Origin: Protonemura montana
Lineage: Eukaryota; Arthropoda; Insecta; Plecoptera; Nemouridae
Assembly: GCA_947568835.1 (NCBI GenBank)
Contig: OX387605.1
Span: 9,552,418-9,616,417, forward strand
Length of the DNA: 64,000 bases
Direction: 5' to 3'
Numbering within the stretch: position 1 is the first letter of the stretch; every line of letters starts with the position of its first letter. Under the pieces are notes generated by a model. That model saw only the letters and a list, made by a program, of their open reading frames with translations. It ran no database searches and was not told where the DNA came from. This document shows positions 39,835 to 51,260 of this stretch, piece after piece. Made by a program: the position numbers and the translations under genes.

Positions 39835-40043
39835 AGTGTCGGTCGCTCTATTTGTTTCTACATTTGTGAAGATAGTGCTTTTCTTTAAGCACGAAAATAT
39901 ACGTAACATAGTGTCAAACATGCTTCGAGTGTTGTGTTTGTGTTTGAAAGGCAAACTTTGCAAATAATTGCCTTCAAACTCGGAAGTTATCAATCGGCGT
40001 CAGCACAGAAAGCACACGGCGATTCTGATTGTGTTTCAATTTG
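39835..40043 (+). other. Possible non-coding first exon
   Basis: About 40 bp after the E-box cluster comes CACAGTGTCGGTCGC, an initiator-like context. At 40043/40044 there is a donor-like TTG|GTGAGT. Between them is only a short uORF (ATG CTT CGA ... TAA). I found no downstream coding exon that would confirm it. Confidence 0.18.
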
Positions 40044-41363
40044 GTGAGTTTAAACATTATTTAACCGTTTTGTCATACTGCCATGTGGTCTGATTCCTGA
40101 ATATGTTTGTGCAAATTCATCCCGCAGAAAGTGCCGAAGTATATCAGTTTTGCATGCAAAGGATAGCAATTAATTTAGGGAGGCCAACCGTGCTAAGTAG
40201 TCTTTACCTTTGTGCGTGATTGCCAGTGCGAGTTAACTATTTTAACGAATTTGTCTTTAAATGTTCACTCTGTCTACGTTGAGTGAAGATACTAAATCAA
40301 ATCACTCTGGATCAATGTATGTAATAAGAGCTTTTGAATGGTATCCCTTACACTCAACTTGAAGCAAGCCACTTGGAATGTGACCTTCGATACCTCTTGT
40401 TTACTAACGAGAAGGAACGTAGCCAACCATCTATGGTTATTAAATCTACAAAACCCCAACGTAACCCATGCTCCAACCAGCCCACCCAAAGAAATGTAAT
40501 ATATCAGATATTATCAGTTGACTCCAATTAAAAGGTTTTGACCTAGTCAAATAAAGGTACAATAATTAATGTTTACACCAAAATATTGAGAGTTGCTGTA
40601 AGTATGTGGGTAATGGGTTGGGTTGGGTAGGCCGAATTGGAATGGGAACAGGAATCTGTTTATTTCCAATCACGATATCAGATTTTTACGTACTTTCGGC
40701 TCCATCAAAAAGAAGGGTATGGACCAAGAAATTATTTTCATTTTATTTGTTATCAGAAAGTCAAGATTGAGATAGGTGCTATGCGGCGTTTAACTCTACT
40801 TGTTTTTCGAAGCCATTGTCAATGATCACTGACATTGTTCCTAATTTACTTAAACACAATCAAAATTCAAATACGGTGACGTCAGTCCATTTTTGAACGT
40901 TTTCTGCAAGATAAAGAGTTGCTGCAGGTTACTTCTTCATCCATAGAACAATAGAAACCACGTTTCAGTTATTTTTAAATGTACTGCATTCATTCGGTCA
41001 CTGACAAAGCAGTTTCCTTTCTACTGGCGCTGCCTGGCGTGGAAATGGTGAATCACGATGTCAGCGATTGTAGAGCACTGTTTTCCCACCGAACCGAGAC
41101 CCATGATTTTAACAACCGATCGTGCTCCATTTCCTCGCCCGTCGTATCAGGGTACTAGAAACTTTGCGCAACTCTTGGCGGGAAAGCTGTCCTCTTGAAT
41201 TTTCCGACAAATACTAACTTACCTGGACCTGATATTTCTGCTACTGGCCAGTAGCCGCCTGGACAGTAGTACAGAGGTACTCTTACCATTATTCTATAGC
41301 ATACTATTTCAGTTTGATACGAACGTATTTAGTATGGTCGTCGTGAGTGGTCGAGAAGCGGGT

Positions 41364-41401
41364 GGGGGGGGGGGGGTGGGGGGGGGGGGGGGGGGGGGGG
41401 G
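41364..41401. repeat. Poly-G tract, 38 bases with one T
   Basis: The longest G tract of the window, broken by a single T at 41377. Exact length is likely uncertain in any assembly. Confidence 0.9.
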
Positions 41402-41514
41402 CATCTAATAACAGTACTAACCATACATATTTTAAGAAAATTTTCTGCCGGCTCTAATGGCATTTTCTACCGCACAAATCTTAGATTATGTATATTAGGT
41501 ACGGAATTTTATGA

Positions 41515-41625
41515 ACTTTTTATTTATTTATGTACCTATTTATTTATTTGAAACATATGCATGGAAACTTTCCATGTCGTCCAGGTATGGAAATCTACAA
41601 AGCCTAAGTGAGCTCACCTGTAGGT
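41515..41625 (-). mobile_element. Possible 3' tail of a retrotransposon
   Basis: On the minus strand a mixed-sequence stretch ends in repeated AAATAAATAAATA and TAAATAAATAAA units at about 41555-41520, the form of a retrotransposon or processed 3' end. It has no coding match, so this is only a suggestion. Confidence 0.25.
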
Positions 41626-43124
41626 TAACCAATAAAATGAATCAATCATTCAACGAATAAATAATTAAATCAACCAATGAATCAGTGAAACAGGAAAAAA
41701 AAGGGGAAAAGGAAACATTTAGTTTGAATTTAAAATGCTACAAAGTCTAAAGAATGGGTGATTAGATTAGATTATTAGATTAGTTTATCATCAATATTTT
41801 AAGGAGCAAACGAAGCCCTACACAGCTTCATAAGATTATCGGTGACAATTTTCACGCAGACTTTCCATCTAGCTGGCTGCAAGCCGGCAATCGAATGAAA
41901 CCAATCTTCGTATCTTCTTTAGCGTGGCCAACTGCTTGTAAATGGGTCTGTTATTGCTGTTAGAAGGCTATCGAGGAGGACGTCGGCAACGGCGTCAAGG
42001 CGGAAGGAAGGAACGACGCTAGCTTCGGAGTCAATCTCCATCACTAAATGTGATAAACGATTTCTCTTTTGTAATGATGATAGAGCTACTGAGAGCGGTG
42101 GCGGCGGACGGACGCTTCTGAATGAGAAGGCTTTGTGGCGGGCACAAGAGAAGTTTCGCCAGCTTGAAAGAAGCGCGAATAACTCGGAATTCATTACTCA
42201 TTATTCTGAATTGTGAAATGAAAAGCAAATTTTCTGAATGCATATTTTTCGAGAAGTGTAATACTCGTTGTCATATAAAAATACTGTCAACCGTGGTTTA
42301 TCATCTGGTCGTAAAGTTCATGCTAAGTTTGGAATCAACTCTTCCTTTGTGTCCTTTGAATAAAATGGATGGATAGAATAACCATTTTGCAGGCTGGATA
42401 TTGAACTGTAAGATTGCAGACCATTCTGTTAGTTACTTGTTCGGTGAGATGAACTCAGTAGTGGAGGAGGGGTCTAGTTGTTTCAAAATCTATCTATGTG
42501 TGCTCTATATATATCTATCTATATCTTCTAGCAAAATAAAGTTATTCTTATGTTATATTTTTTTTATTGATTAATACACATTTGGTTATAATGTGAAATT
42601 TTTTACGATTTATTAGACCGTCAGTTGAATTGCTATGTCTCTTAGTTGACCTAAATTGTTTGAGACTTTTAACCCCACGTGTGGGTCAGGTTGTCTCACA
42701 CACTGAGGCTAGTTGTCTCAGTCCAAGAAATTTCGTCATGTGATCATATAAATAATTTAATTAAAATCTGCATCAGTTATTTTATGACAATGCCGAGTCA
42801 ATGTTCGATAATTTATGTCAAAATATTTTGCCACTTTTTCCTGCAACACAAATTGAGCAGCGCGTAACATGACATCGGGTGCTACCAGCCCCCGATGAGT
42901 TTTTTTTTATAAACTCGTTATAAACTCGTAATTGGTAAATTTTTGTAAATTAGTTCTGTAAAAAGTAAAAAAAAAAAAAATCAATTACTTACAAAACAAA
43001 CAAAATGAACTTATACTGAAAGCTACTTGTGGGGTTATGTCATTCTGTGACAACTAAATTTCATTTAGTTTAAAAAATAAATTTATTTTCTAACGAAAGC
43101 AATTTTTCTGCAGAGAGTTTTTTT

Positions 43125-43190
43125 TTGGCAACTTGATTTGTTGTTTGTGGTAAAGTAGTCATTTGGCGGCGTATTTTTTGCGAATGCAGT
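43125..43190. mobile_element. Fragment of the short inverted-repeat family
   Basis: GGTAAAGTAGTCATTTGGCGG followed by CGTATTTTTTGCG corresponds to the right arm of the element at 34921-35345 (GGTAAGGTAGTCATTTGGCGG, CATATTTCACGC). Only this end is recognisable, so it is a fragment with uncertain limits. Confidence 0.5.
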
Positions 43191-46100
43191 TTAAAAAAGC
43201 GTTCTCAGACATTCAGTCTGCATTCCACGATTTAAGAGGTTTCTGGCCATCTGAGCTACCTACACGGTTCGAAATCCAACGCATTTCCAATGTAAATTAC
43301 ATTTTCAAATGGTCTTGCTGTTCTTCGACTGCAGAATACACCGAGTGTGCGACTCCATTGTTAAATTAGAAGGTCGCACCTTCGATTCAGCATCAAGACG
43401 CCTGCTTTTCTTCCATGCACGGCTTTCAGAAATTCTTAGAAATTTTCCACTGCCATTCCAATTCCATGCTAAACTCCAAGGGCTATCTGCACTTGAGCAG
43501 CGTCTTCCACGTTCGTACGTCACATTATTATAGCATGCACTCTGCTAGCTTCCCATTCATGTCCAAAGAGACTCGGCTCCTCTCAACCTTGCGAGAAAAT
43601 AGTGCATATTTATTCTACAAGTTCTTACTTCAGAACTTAAACCACAAGAATAATCTTATTTTAACGAAACATTTCTCGCTACTCTATGTGGCGGGACTCA
43701 CAAACTCACAAACTTCAAACTGAAGCGATATAAATGACGAGCTCTTCTGGAAAAATATATCTGATTGATTGATAATGCAATCTAAGACATAATTTATTCA
43801 AGAATATAGACAGTGTTTGGGGTATTGTTTTGACGATTTGCAAGTGTGGGTGCTTTAACAGTATGATTGTCGGGCATACTTAGGCGGCATTATGCCCAGG
43901 GCGCCATGTAGGTAAATTACGGCGAGTCAAACAACTCATCAGTATTCTAGTGCGGGCACCGTCGTTTCGGCCAGGCCTGCCTCTGGTAACGCCTAATTGG
44001 TATCTATCTTCATTAGGCTGTCCACCAGCTATGCTTCTGCTGCAAGCGAAACATACGGCGAGGCTGGGATTTCCGGGGTCCATGGTAACGGCACGGTACA
44101 CTCTTGCATCGGATTTAACAATACACTTAGAAATATGAAATGGTTTTGGTCGGTAATTTGTGAATTTACAAGTTAACTCAGAGTGTGACTTTGATTTTAT
44201 CTAAACTCAACCGGAAGCTGTTTTATGGTGAATTTGGCAAAGCGATTTGATTTGATTGTAAGGTTTAATAGATAAGAATTACCTCAGAATAACCTGCATG
44301 CTTTGTGGAAGCGCTAATCTATGACGTAACTGCCGATGAAAGGCAAGGTAGAACGATAACTGGTGTCATAATATGATATCACATAAACCCGCGGTAACGT
44401 AAGAGAGCAGAATTGCGAAGCTCTGTCAGACGGTGTCAGCATCTTCATGGCTTACAAAAGTTGAATCTACAATTGAATTTCAGATGTTCAATAGTATTTT
44501 TTGTGTTCTAAGTTGACAACTATAGTCACTAACGTAGAAATATTTGATTACATATGAATCATCATGTACCTTCTTCATATCTTCTGATAGGTGGTAAAAC
44601 TTCTGATAAAATTTAAAGTATGATACAAAATTGAGGAAAAACAATTTTTTGACAGTTATTCATTTTGACAGACAATCATGGTTGGTTTTTATAAGGTATT
44701 GGAATCAAATTGCAAGAATTTTTTTTAGTTCTGCTATTCTAGCATATCTTTGTAAATCCGAAGGAAGACATATTTATCATCATATTATGTAACACGATTT
44801 TTGATGAGTCTGTAAGGCTCTTTTCTTCCCGTTTGCAAAAAAAAAATTGCACTTTAAAAAAATCAAATATAAATCCAAATCCTGACCCTACTAACACCAG
44901 CTCGCGAGGAATCGCTGCTAGATGCGACTTATGTTCAGATTTTCTTCAGACTTTCATAAACATGCGTGCGGCATGGATGCTTGTTGCGTCGTATCGTCGT
45001 GTTGCGTAAAACGCGAACGGCAACTTGTGTGACGGTAGATAGCGCCAGACGACTTTGGTCCTTATGGGGGTAAGCGCATGCAGAAGCACGTTTCGCATAT
45101 ACCCACACCATCGCTGATATACCAACACGATCTCACGTCGCTTTACAACCGTTCCACACTTCATGTAACTCATTTCGTTTGCTTTTAATTTCATTTTAGT
45201 CTTTTTTTTCTGATTATTATTTTTATCTCAACTCAGCTAGAAAAGTTAAAAAAAACATGCTGTATCTTGGTATCTATAGCTCTGCACTGCATTTTCATAA
45301 ACGGATACCTACGCTATTGGAATTGCGTATTAAAATTTTATATTATTCCTATGCTCCATATAACTTTGAAACAATGCAGCAAGATATAATTTCACACACC
45401 AAGATATTTATATTTATATGTATATATGTACATTTTATACCCCCAGCCGTTGTATTTGCTTGGAATATAACTTGAAGTTGGTTTATTTCACAGTTATAGA
45501 AGAAGTCGGTAATATAATTATTCATTTCGGTTAAAAGGGGTGATTTATGTTTTGCCCATTCAAAGTCAAACAGATGCTTTGCAATTAGTCTATAACAAAA
45601 TTAATTTATCTTCTGTACAGTTTTGTAAGTCATCGTAAGAGCAAAAGTTATAACATTAATAAGACAGTAACAGATTGCACAAAAGTTGGAAAATACGAGG
45701 ATTTAAAAAAAAACTTCAACTGTCGTGGGTACGTTTCCTTCAATTTGAAAAAGATGCAGACTTCGCCGCTTTACCAGCTGAGAAACGCGATAAAACGCTG
45801 AGATTTCTTAAATGGAGGTGCCAGGTTAATTGCTCTGCGGGATGCGTTCAGGGGCATTCTTCATGAAGGCTTGCACTACTTAGGTGGGTGTACACCAACA
45901 TTTTCAACTGTAAGTTGGATCTCTAACTCATAGAAATATATACATTTCACTGTATGTGATTTGAAGTCACAATGGTAATAGTTTCAACTAAAACTTCAAC
46001 TAGGAGTTGAGATTTTGGTACAATTGGACCCTAGAGCTGGGGCATTGGTGCAGAGTTTAAAAAAGAGAGGTGTACACAACTATTTACCATGGTAAATTGG

Positions 46101-47229
46101 AATAGAAAACGGTGAGATCTCTCAGGTTAAATCCGTGGAGGTGCTGCGTGCCTTGATCTGCTGGCTACGTCCAGGGGCACGGAAATTATTAGTCAGGAGC
46201 ATCAAAGCATTAATAAGGAACCCGAAGAAAGGTCAAGAAAGAGATAGATAATATAGATAGAGGAATATATAGCCATATGTGAAACAACCAACCATTCACC
46301 ACCCGTAATTGGTAATGAAATTGAATATGAAGGGTGTTTCCCCTTCTTGGGTTCCAGCAGTTGCTTAAAACACAAACAATTGTGGAAATTGATATTTATT
46401 TGTTCCGTTGGAAATTTCACATATCGCTGAAGTTAGCTGTTTGTCTTCTGTGAAATAATAAACAATCCCTTCTCATCACTCTTGGCTTCCACACTAAACA
46501 TTGTTAGATTCACAGTCAGTTGTATTTGCGCAAGTTGTCTCCCGCACCTGTCTGGAAAAAGAGGGACGCTTGGAATAACAGGAAAGTTGAGTTTTTTAGT
46601 GCAAATGTTGGAGAAGCTTCTTGGAATACTTCATCATTCTTTAACGGAATTTTTTCGAAAATACCCATCAAACATGTGCCATATATAAACATATACCAGG
46701 AGAGAAAAAATAAACGACCAACACTACTATTTGTAGTACAGTCTTAAAATAAATAAATAATTGCAGTTCCTCGGTTTCAATCAGGATGAATGTTGGATGC
46801 AACCTTTATTCTGTTAATACATAAACGAACAATTAATTCGCATTATCATTGAGAGGAATTTGGTGTAGAACATAGAAATTCAACGCGTTTTCAAAAACAA
46901 GTTTTCGTTTTAATCCCATAATTAAACCATTTCAAATTTTTCTAAAATTATTTAATGCGTTACTTGAAAAACACAAACTCATCGTTACACTCGGAAAACA
47001 CTGCCAGAAAGTTCCACGAGTGTTTTTGGACTTATTCAATTTCGATTCGGGTAAGCCTGCAAGAGTCGGTATATTTTGTGTGTGATGGAAAAATGATTGC
47101 GGTGGTGATGAGAAGGGGGGCTACCCGTTGACTGGACAAGGCAGGGCTCGGTTTCGACGGCTAGTTTCACAACAGTTTCTGCTGACGAGTCTACGCTGCT
47201 TCATCAAGCATAGTGTTTGGTGGCGTCGG

Positions 47230-47285
47230 CGATGACGTTGACGCCGACGCCGAGACCGACGCCGAGACCGACGCCGCCGTCGTCG
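47230..47285. repeat. (GACGCC)n / (GAGACC) minisatellite
   Basis: Hexamer-based GC-rich repeat with GACGCCGACGCCGAGACC occurring in tandem, then GCCGCCGTCGTCG. A related CCGACGCCGACGCCGCC tract occurs at 49081-49107. Confidence 0.85.
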
Positions 47286-47718
47286 GGCAGGAAATCTTTT
47301 CCCATTCGCACCTCAATTGACATGTCACCTGAAGGCGGCCACGCTTCGACGTCTCGATCGGATCTTTTTATTCTTTTTAGTCAAAGAAACTTTTCCCCTT
47401 TTACACGAGTCAAAACTTTTCAATATTCGAATTGAACGCCAAAATTCGAGACTGGAAAATATTCGCAAACACTTTTTACAGGTGCATTATTTTTTGAAAT
47501 GAAAATCTCTGTGCATTTTACTCTTATAATGCATACTAAAAAATTAGGTGCGCGGGGCACTATAATTAATTAACTGATTAGAAATTACAACTCTATGAAA
47601 CGAAAAAAAAGTCAGGAGGTTTGCATATTATTTTACATACTTTATATAGATGATCATGAAAATATCATGGGACACAGGCACTTTTTGAATCATCTTGAAG
47701 TATCTGGCCCGGGAGGGA

Positions 47719-47736
47719 GGGGGGGGGGGGGGGGGG
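47719..47736. repeat. Poly-G tract, 18 bases
   Basis: G run preceded by GGGAGGGA. Confidence 0.9.
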
Positions 47737-48530
47737 CATTTCAATTATTTCAATTGTTAGCACGCAATTTTGTGTTCTCTGATGTTAAGAATTTGTGGCC
47801 AAGGTTCAGTCCTGACAGTAAGTACGGTGAAAAATACTTGAAAGGTCAACATTTGCCAATCACATTCTCGCTTGGTAAAATGGTAATGAGCCTGCCAATC
47901 TAGAACGCAGCGCTTTTTGTGTCACTCGAACTATCTAATAGCAAAATTCCGCTCGAATAGTAGGTACCCACATCAGTTCAAACTTAGGGTCGACTTATTA
48001 AAAAAAAGTCACCACGAATACCTACACAGAGCTAGCACACGGGACCGGGCAGTGTTTTGCCATGCTTGTCACAAGACGTTAGTTAGCGAAGTCGGCTATG
48101 CCAATGTGGACTTTGTCTGTTGACGGAGGACCCTAAGCTAACTGGCAGTCAAGAGAGCACTTTTTCCCGGCCCATGCCCTGCCGGGGACGGTGGAATTGG
48201 AAGAGAGCGAGTAGGTAGCTAGCCGGGCACGGCCAAGTCGCGGACGAGTGGTTAGCGGGATGCCAGCGAACAAACAAACAGACCATTGAAAATGAGATTT
48301 GCTATTCACTCAGAACTCCCGTTGCGCCTTCGTTTTTATACCACCTTTCTAGTGCTCCTTTCGGATTTTCCTGCTGACAACTCTCTTACAATAATATCAG
48401 ATATATACGCAGTTGATTCCTTTCCATTCAGTTTTTGCAGTGTACTTGTGGGCGGTAGTCTTGCTACTCATTACGTGGCATCTCGTTATTTTACTCTCCC
48501 CGCACTTGTGTGTTCTGTGACTACACAAGG

Positions 48531-48593
48531 ATGGAGGCGCAGGAGGTGCCGAGACAGGCTTGTCCGTCAGGAGAGAGCCAGGATTCCGGACGG
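48531..48593 (+). other. Possible short coding first exon
   Basis: An ATG in good context (ACAAGG ATG G) opens MEAQEVPRQACPSGESQDSGR and is followed by CGG|GTAAGG, a plausible donor at 48594. Without the splice the frame closes after 13 more codons. No partner exon was found, so this may be chance. Confidence 0.15.
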
Positions 48594-49080
48594 GTAAGGC
48601 TTTTCGAGGCTGGGGATGATGAGGGGGAGTAGGGAAGGATGAGGAGTGACATGAATTGGCAATCAGGTGGCGTGCGGAGCAGACTTGGTGATCACAGAAT
48701 CAATAGCACAGGTCCAGCTCAAGCGAAGCTTGAGTCCCGTATTACGCTACCTATATATATAGTTAGTATTCGTACAACCATATACCGTAAAGTGTAATAA
48801 TTCCCACGTAAAAACTTTTAATCTCTCAGTGATCATCGTCAGGAAACAAAGGGGGAAAAATGGACGGAGGAAGATATTATTTTCTTCATATAATATCTAC
48901 GAAAGCGTGCATGTATTCTTTGATCCCTTCAGGGCTTAATGGTAAAACTGTTAGAGTAAGGGGGCTGGTGGCAAGGAAACTTAATTGGAGAGGAGATCTT
49001 CATCGTCTCTAATCTCTACCAGTATTATTCAAGTTATCCTTCGCGCATAAGTCTTGACTGTATCGCCCCCAAGGTACTCG

Positions 49081-49107
49081 GCCGACGCCGACGCCGCCGA
49101 CGCCACC
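49081..49107. repeat. (GACGCC)n short tandem repeat
   Basis: Same hexamer as at 47230-47285, about four units, 1.8 kb away. Confidence 0.8.
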
Positions 49108-50347
49108 GTGGCTTGCTTTCTTGTTCACTGGTAATTTAGACAATCTGCTCCCCTCACATCCCCTTGCTTCCTTATTGCAAGCCGCAGCACCGTCCCTTTT
49201 CTAATATTATTACAACTTTTCAAAAGAATAATAACTAGTCATAATTAACTGGATTCACAAAAGAGAAAGAGTTGTACGCGTTGCGGATCTTGGCTACTTG
49301 GTAGACATGCACTTTTCTTTTCGCACGACTTTCGATCAGGCCATGTAATAACGTGAAATACCAGAAATTGCTGCCGAATTAAAAGATGGGCACAAACGTG
49401 ATGGCCATGCATTAGTGTGACCTCTTGAAACGTTACGCTCCGCATCTTGTCTGTATAGTAGACTTTCAGAGTCCAAATTTGATCAGTGATCATCTTTAAG
49501 CCAGTCTTATCTGCTCTGAAACTTATATTTTATAATTGGCAAAGAAACTTTAAGATTCTTATGTTTAAGGTAGATACTGACTTCTAAAAATATGATTATT
49601 AAAAGGCCGCCGGGGCGAAGTCGATTGCTTCCTTAAATAGCGATCCATTAGTTAGAAACTTTTCGCTAATGTCGTGCTCTCCCAGGGTTTCATCATTGCT
49701 AATGACTTGTAAGATTTTATTGCGAATAATTTCGTTGTAATGCATATTTCTTCTTACAGCGACTATCTGTAGAGAAAAATGCTATTCACAAAAGCCGAAA
49801 AATTCAACGGACTTTTAATCAGTATACACATCGAAAATGTGATTTCATTTCTAAAAAAAAAAAGAACAAAATTGAAAAATCGCATTGTTGTTTGAAATTA
49901 ATTTCCTGTCGTAAATTATTTCCTGTTGAGTTTGCCTTGCAGGTCATACATAGAACGGCATAAAATCAATGTTAATAAAATCTCTGTCGTAAAAAGGGTA
50001 CAGCGAGTAGCCTCGACGGGATAGAATGCTAATTCTGTGCTCAGTGGGTACCAACTAGGCCGACGTGGAGAAAATGTACAAAAACGATAATGAACATAAA
50101 AACCGAAAAGAAATCACAGCCCATGGCTCGATGAGTTCTAGATAATACGCAGAGGCATGATTTTTCAAAGAATTGTCACGCAGTCTAGTTGATTCGAGCC
50201 GCCGAATTTCTCGACAAATACCATGCCGTTCTGTGACTGGATTGTGCGATGACACTGAGAAGTTAGTGGAGCCACCTCACCTCATTTCTCATCGCAGAGT
50301 TCTTCTTCCTTGAGACGAGCCCTTCGCGTACCTTCCCCCCCTCTCAT

Positions 50348-50360
50348 CCCCCCCCCCCCC
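50348..50360. repeat. Poly-C tract, 13 bases
   Basis: C run following CCTTCCCCCCCTCTCAT. Confidence 0.85.
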
Positions 50361-50808
50361 TTCGTGATAAGATGGGCAGTCACGTCTCGCGACGGATGGC
50401 GATGGTAGATAGCGGCCTCCCAGTATTGTGATAGCGCCACAAGTTTGCACGGTGTGCCGCTCAAGCTAGCTTACCCCAGGCAGGAAGTAGTGGAAGAACA
50501 GACACATAACCCGAGGATTTGCTACAAAATAGTACGTTTAGGGTTAACATAAGAAAATGGGAACATTTATGATAAGACCAGGGACACTGGTATTATTTCT
50601 TCAGAGTCTACGATTTCTTTTATATGCTTATTGCTAGGTAGAAAAATTACTATCTTTGGGGCAAAAGAAGTCACAATTCTCAACAGGAAAGTTAATTTTA
50701 TTTTGCGTGATAGGGTTTCACTGTCTTTACTTGCTGCAGCATATAAAAGAAAGTTGATTCGTTAACATACCAAAGACTAAAGTACTGAAGTTAAAACTTG
50801 TTTTAGGT

Positions 50809-51033
50809 GAAAAATGTCCACCAAATAACTACTTTACCGACAAAAATGGAGAACGCAAATAGGTGGAGTCACCGCAGTTTCGTGTGTGAATTAAATTTAA
50901 TTTCGTTATTTAATCTCGGTGAATGCTAAACCTAACGATAGATGCACACTTACCTATCGATATTTTGAGTCGTACTTATATAATTGAAGAGGTTTATTAA
51001 AAAGGACGACTGCAATCGCCATATTTTTTGCAT
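50809..51033. mobile_element. Diverged member of the short inverted-repeat family, copy 2
   Basis: Begins GTGAAAAATGTCCACCAAATAACT, similar to the left arm of the element at 34921 (GTGAAATATGGCCGCCAAATGACT), and continues with the blocks shared with 24757-24996. The far end reads CGACTGCAATCGCCATATTTTTT, a weak inverted match to the start. It ends about 65 bp before the target duplication of the large foldback element. Confidence 0.6.
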
Positions 51034-51097
51034 GTCAGGTGAAAGAGTAGACGAATCTTAGCTGTAGCACGCTGCTAAGTGGAATTATCATTTTCGG

Positions 51098-51108
51098 TTC
51101 GCGGTACA
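51098..51108 (+). repeat. Left target-site duplication, 11 bp
   Basis: TTCGCGGTACA lies directly before CCAACGTG at the left end. The same 11 bases follow the right end at 57997-58007 in the same orientation. Flanking bases beyond them differ (CGG on the left, GATCCC on the right). Confidence 0.9.
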
Positions 51109-51260
51109 CCAACGTGAAGTGCGCCCGGAAAGTGCGCCCGCGGCCCGGTAAACGGGCCCGGGAATCATCTCGACATAACGCAGCAAAAAGAAACACCATC
51201 AACACAAGACTCGGAAAATAAAAAGGAACAGAAATTCATTTCTACGAACTTTTCAACAAT
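51109..51260 (+). repeat. Left terminal inverted repeat, unique part
   Basis: 152 bp. The outer 60 bases are strongly GC-rich, with a direct repeat (GTGCGCCCG twice) and a potential hairpin around CCCGGTAAACGGG. The inner part is A-rich. Compared with the complement of 57846-57996 I count only two or three differences: C/A in ACCATC/ACAATC, and AAAATAAAAA/AAAAAAAAA. Confidence 0.92.

Larger units (their letters stand above)
41626..50808. other. Non-coding stretch with simple repeats
   Basis: Open frames are short and unrecognised. A tRNA-A-box-like TAGCTCAGATGGCC (43255-43242, minus) lies next to the repeat fragment at 43125-43190, but no B box follows at the right distance. The possible exon at 48531 and the GACGCC repeats are listed separately. 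Confidence 0.5.

Noticed and set aside
43230..43275. tRNA-like A box on the minus strand (TAGCTCAGATGG)
   Set aside because: No B box at the expected distance and no cloverleaf pairing.
43880..44138. Overlapping frames in a GC-richer patch (PGNPSLAVCFACSR on the minus strand)
   Set aside because: No family match and the opposite strand is equally open; could be an old repeat but nothing supports it.
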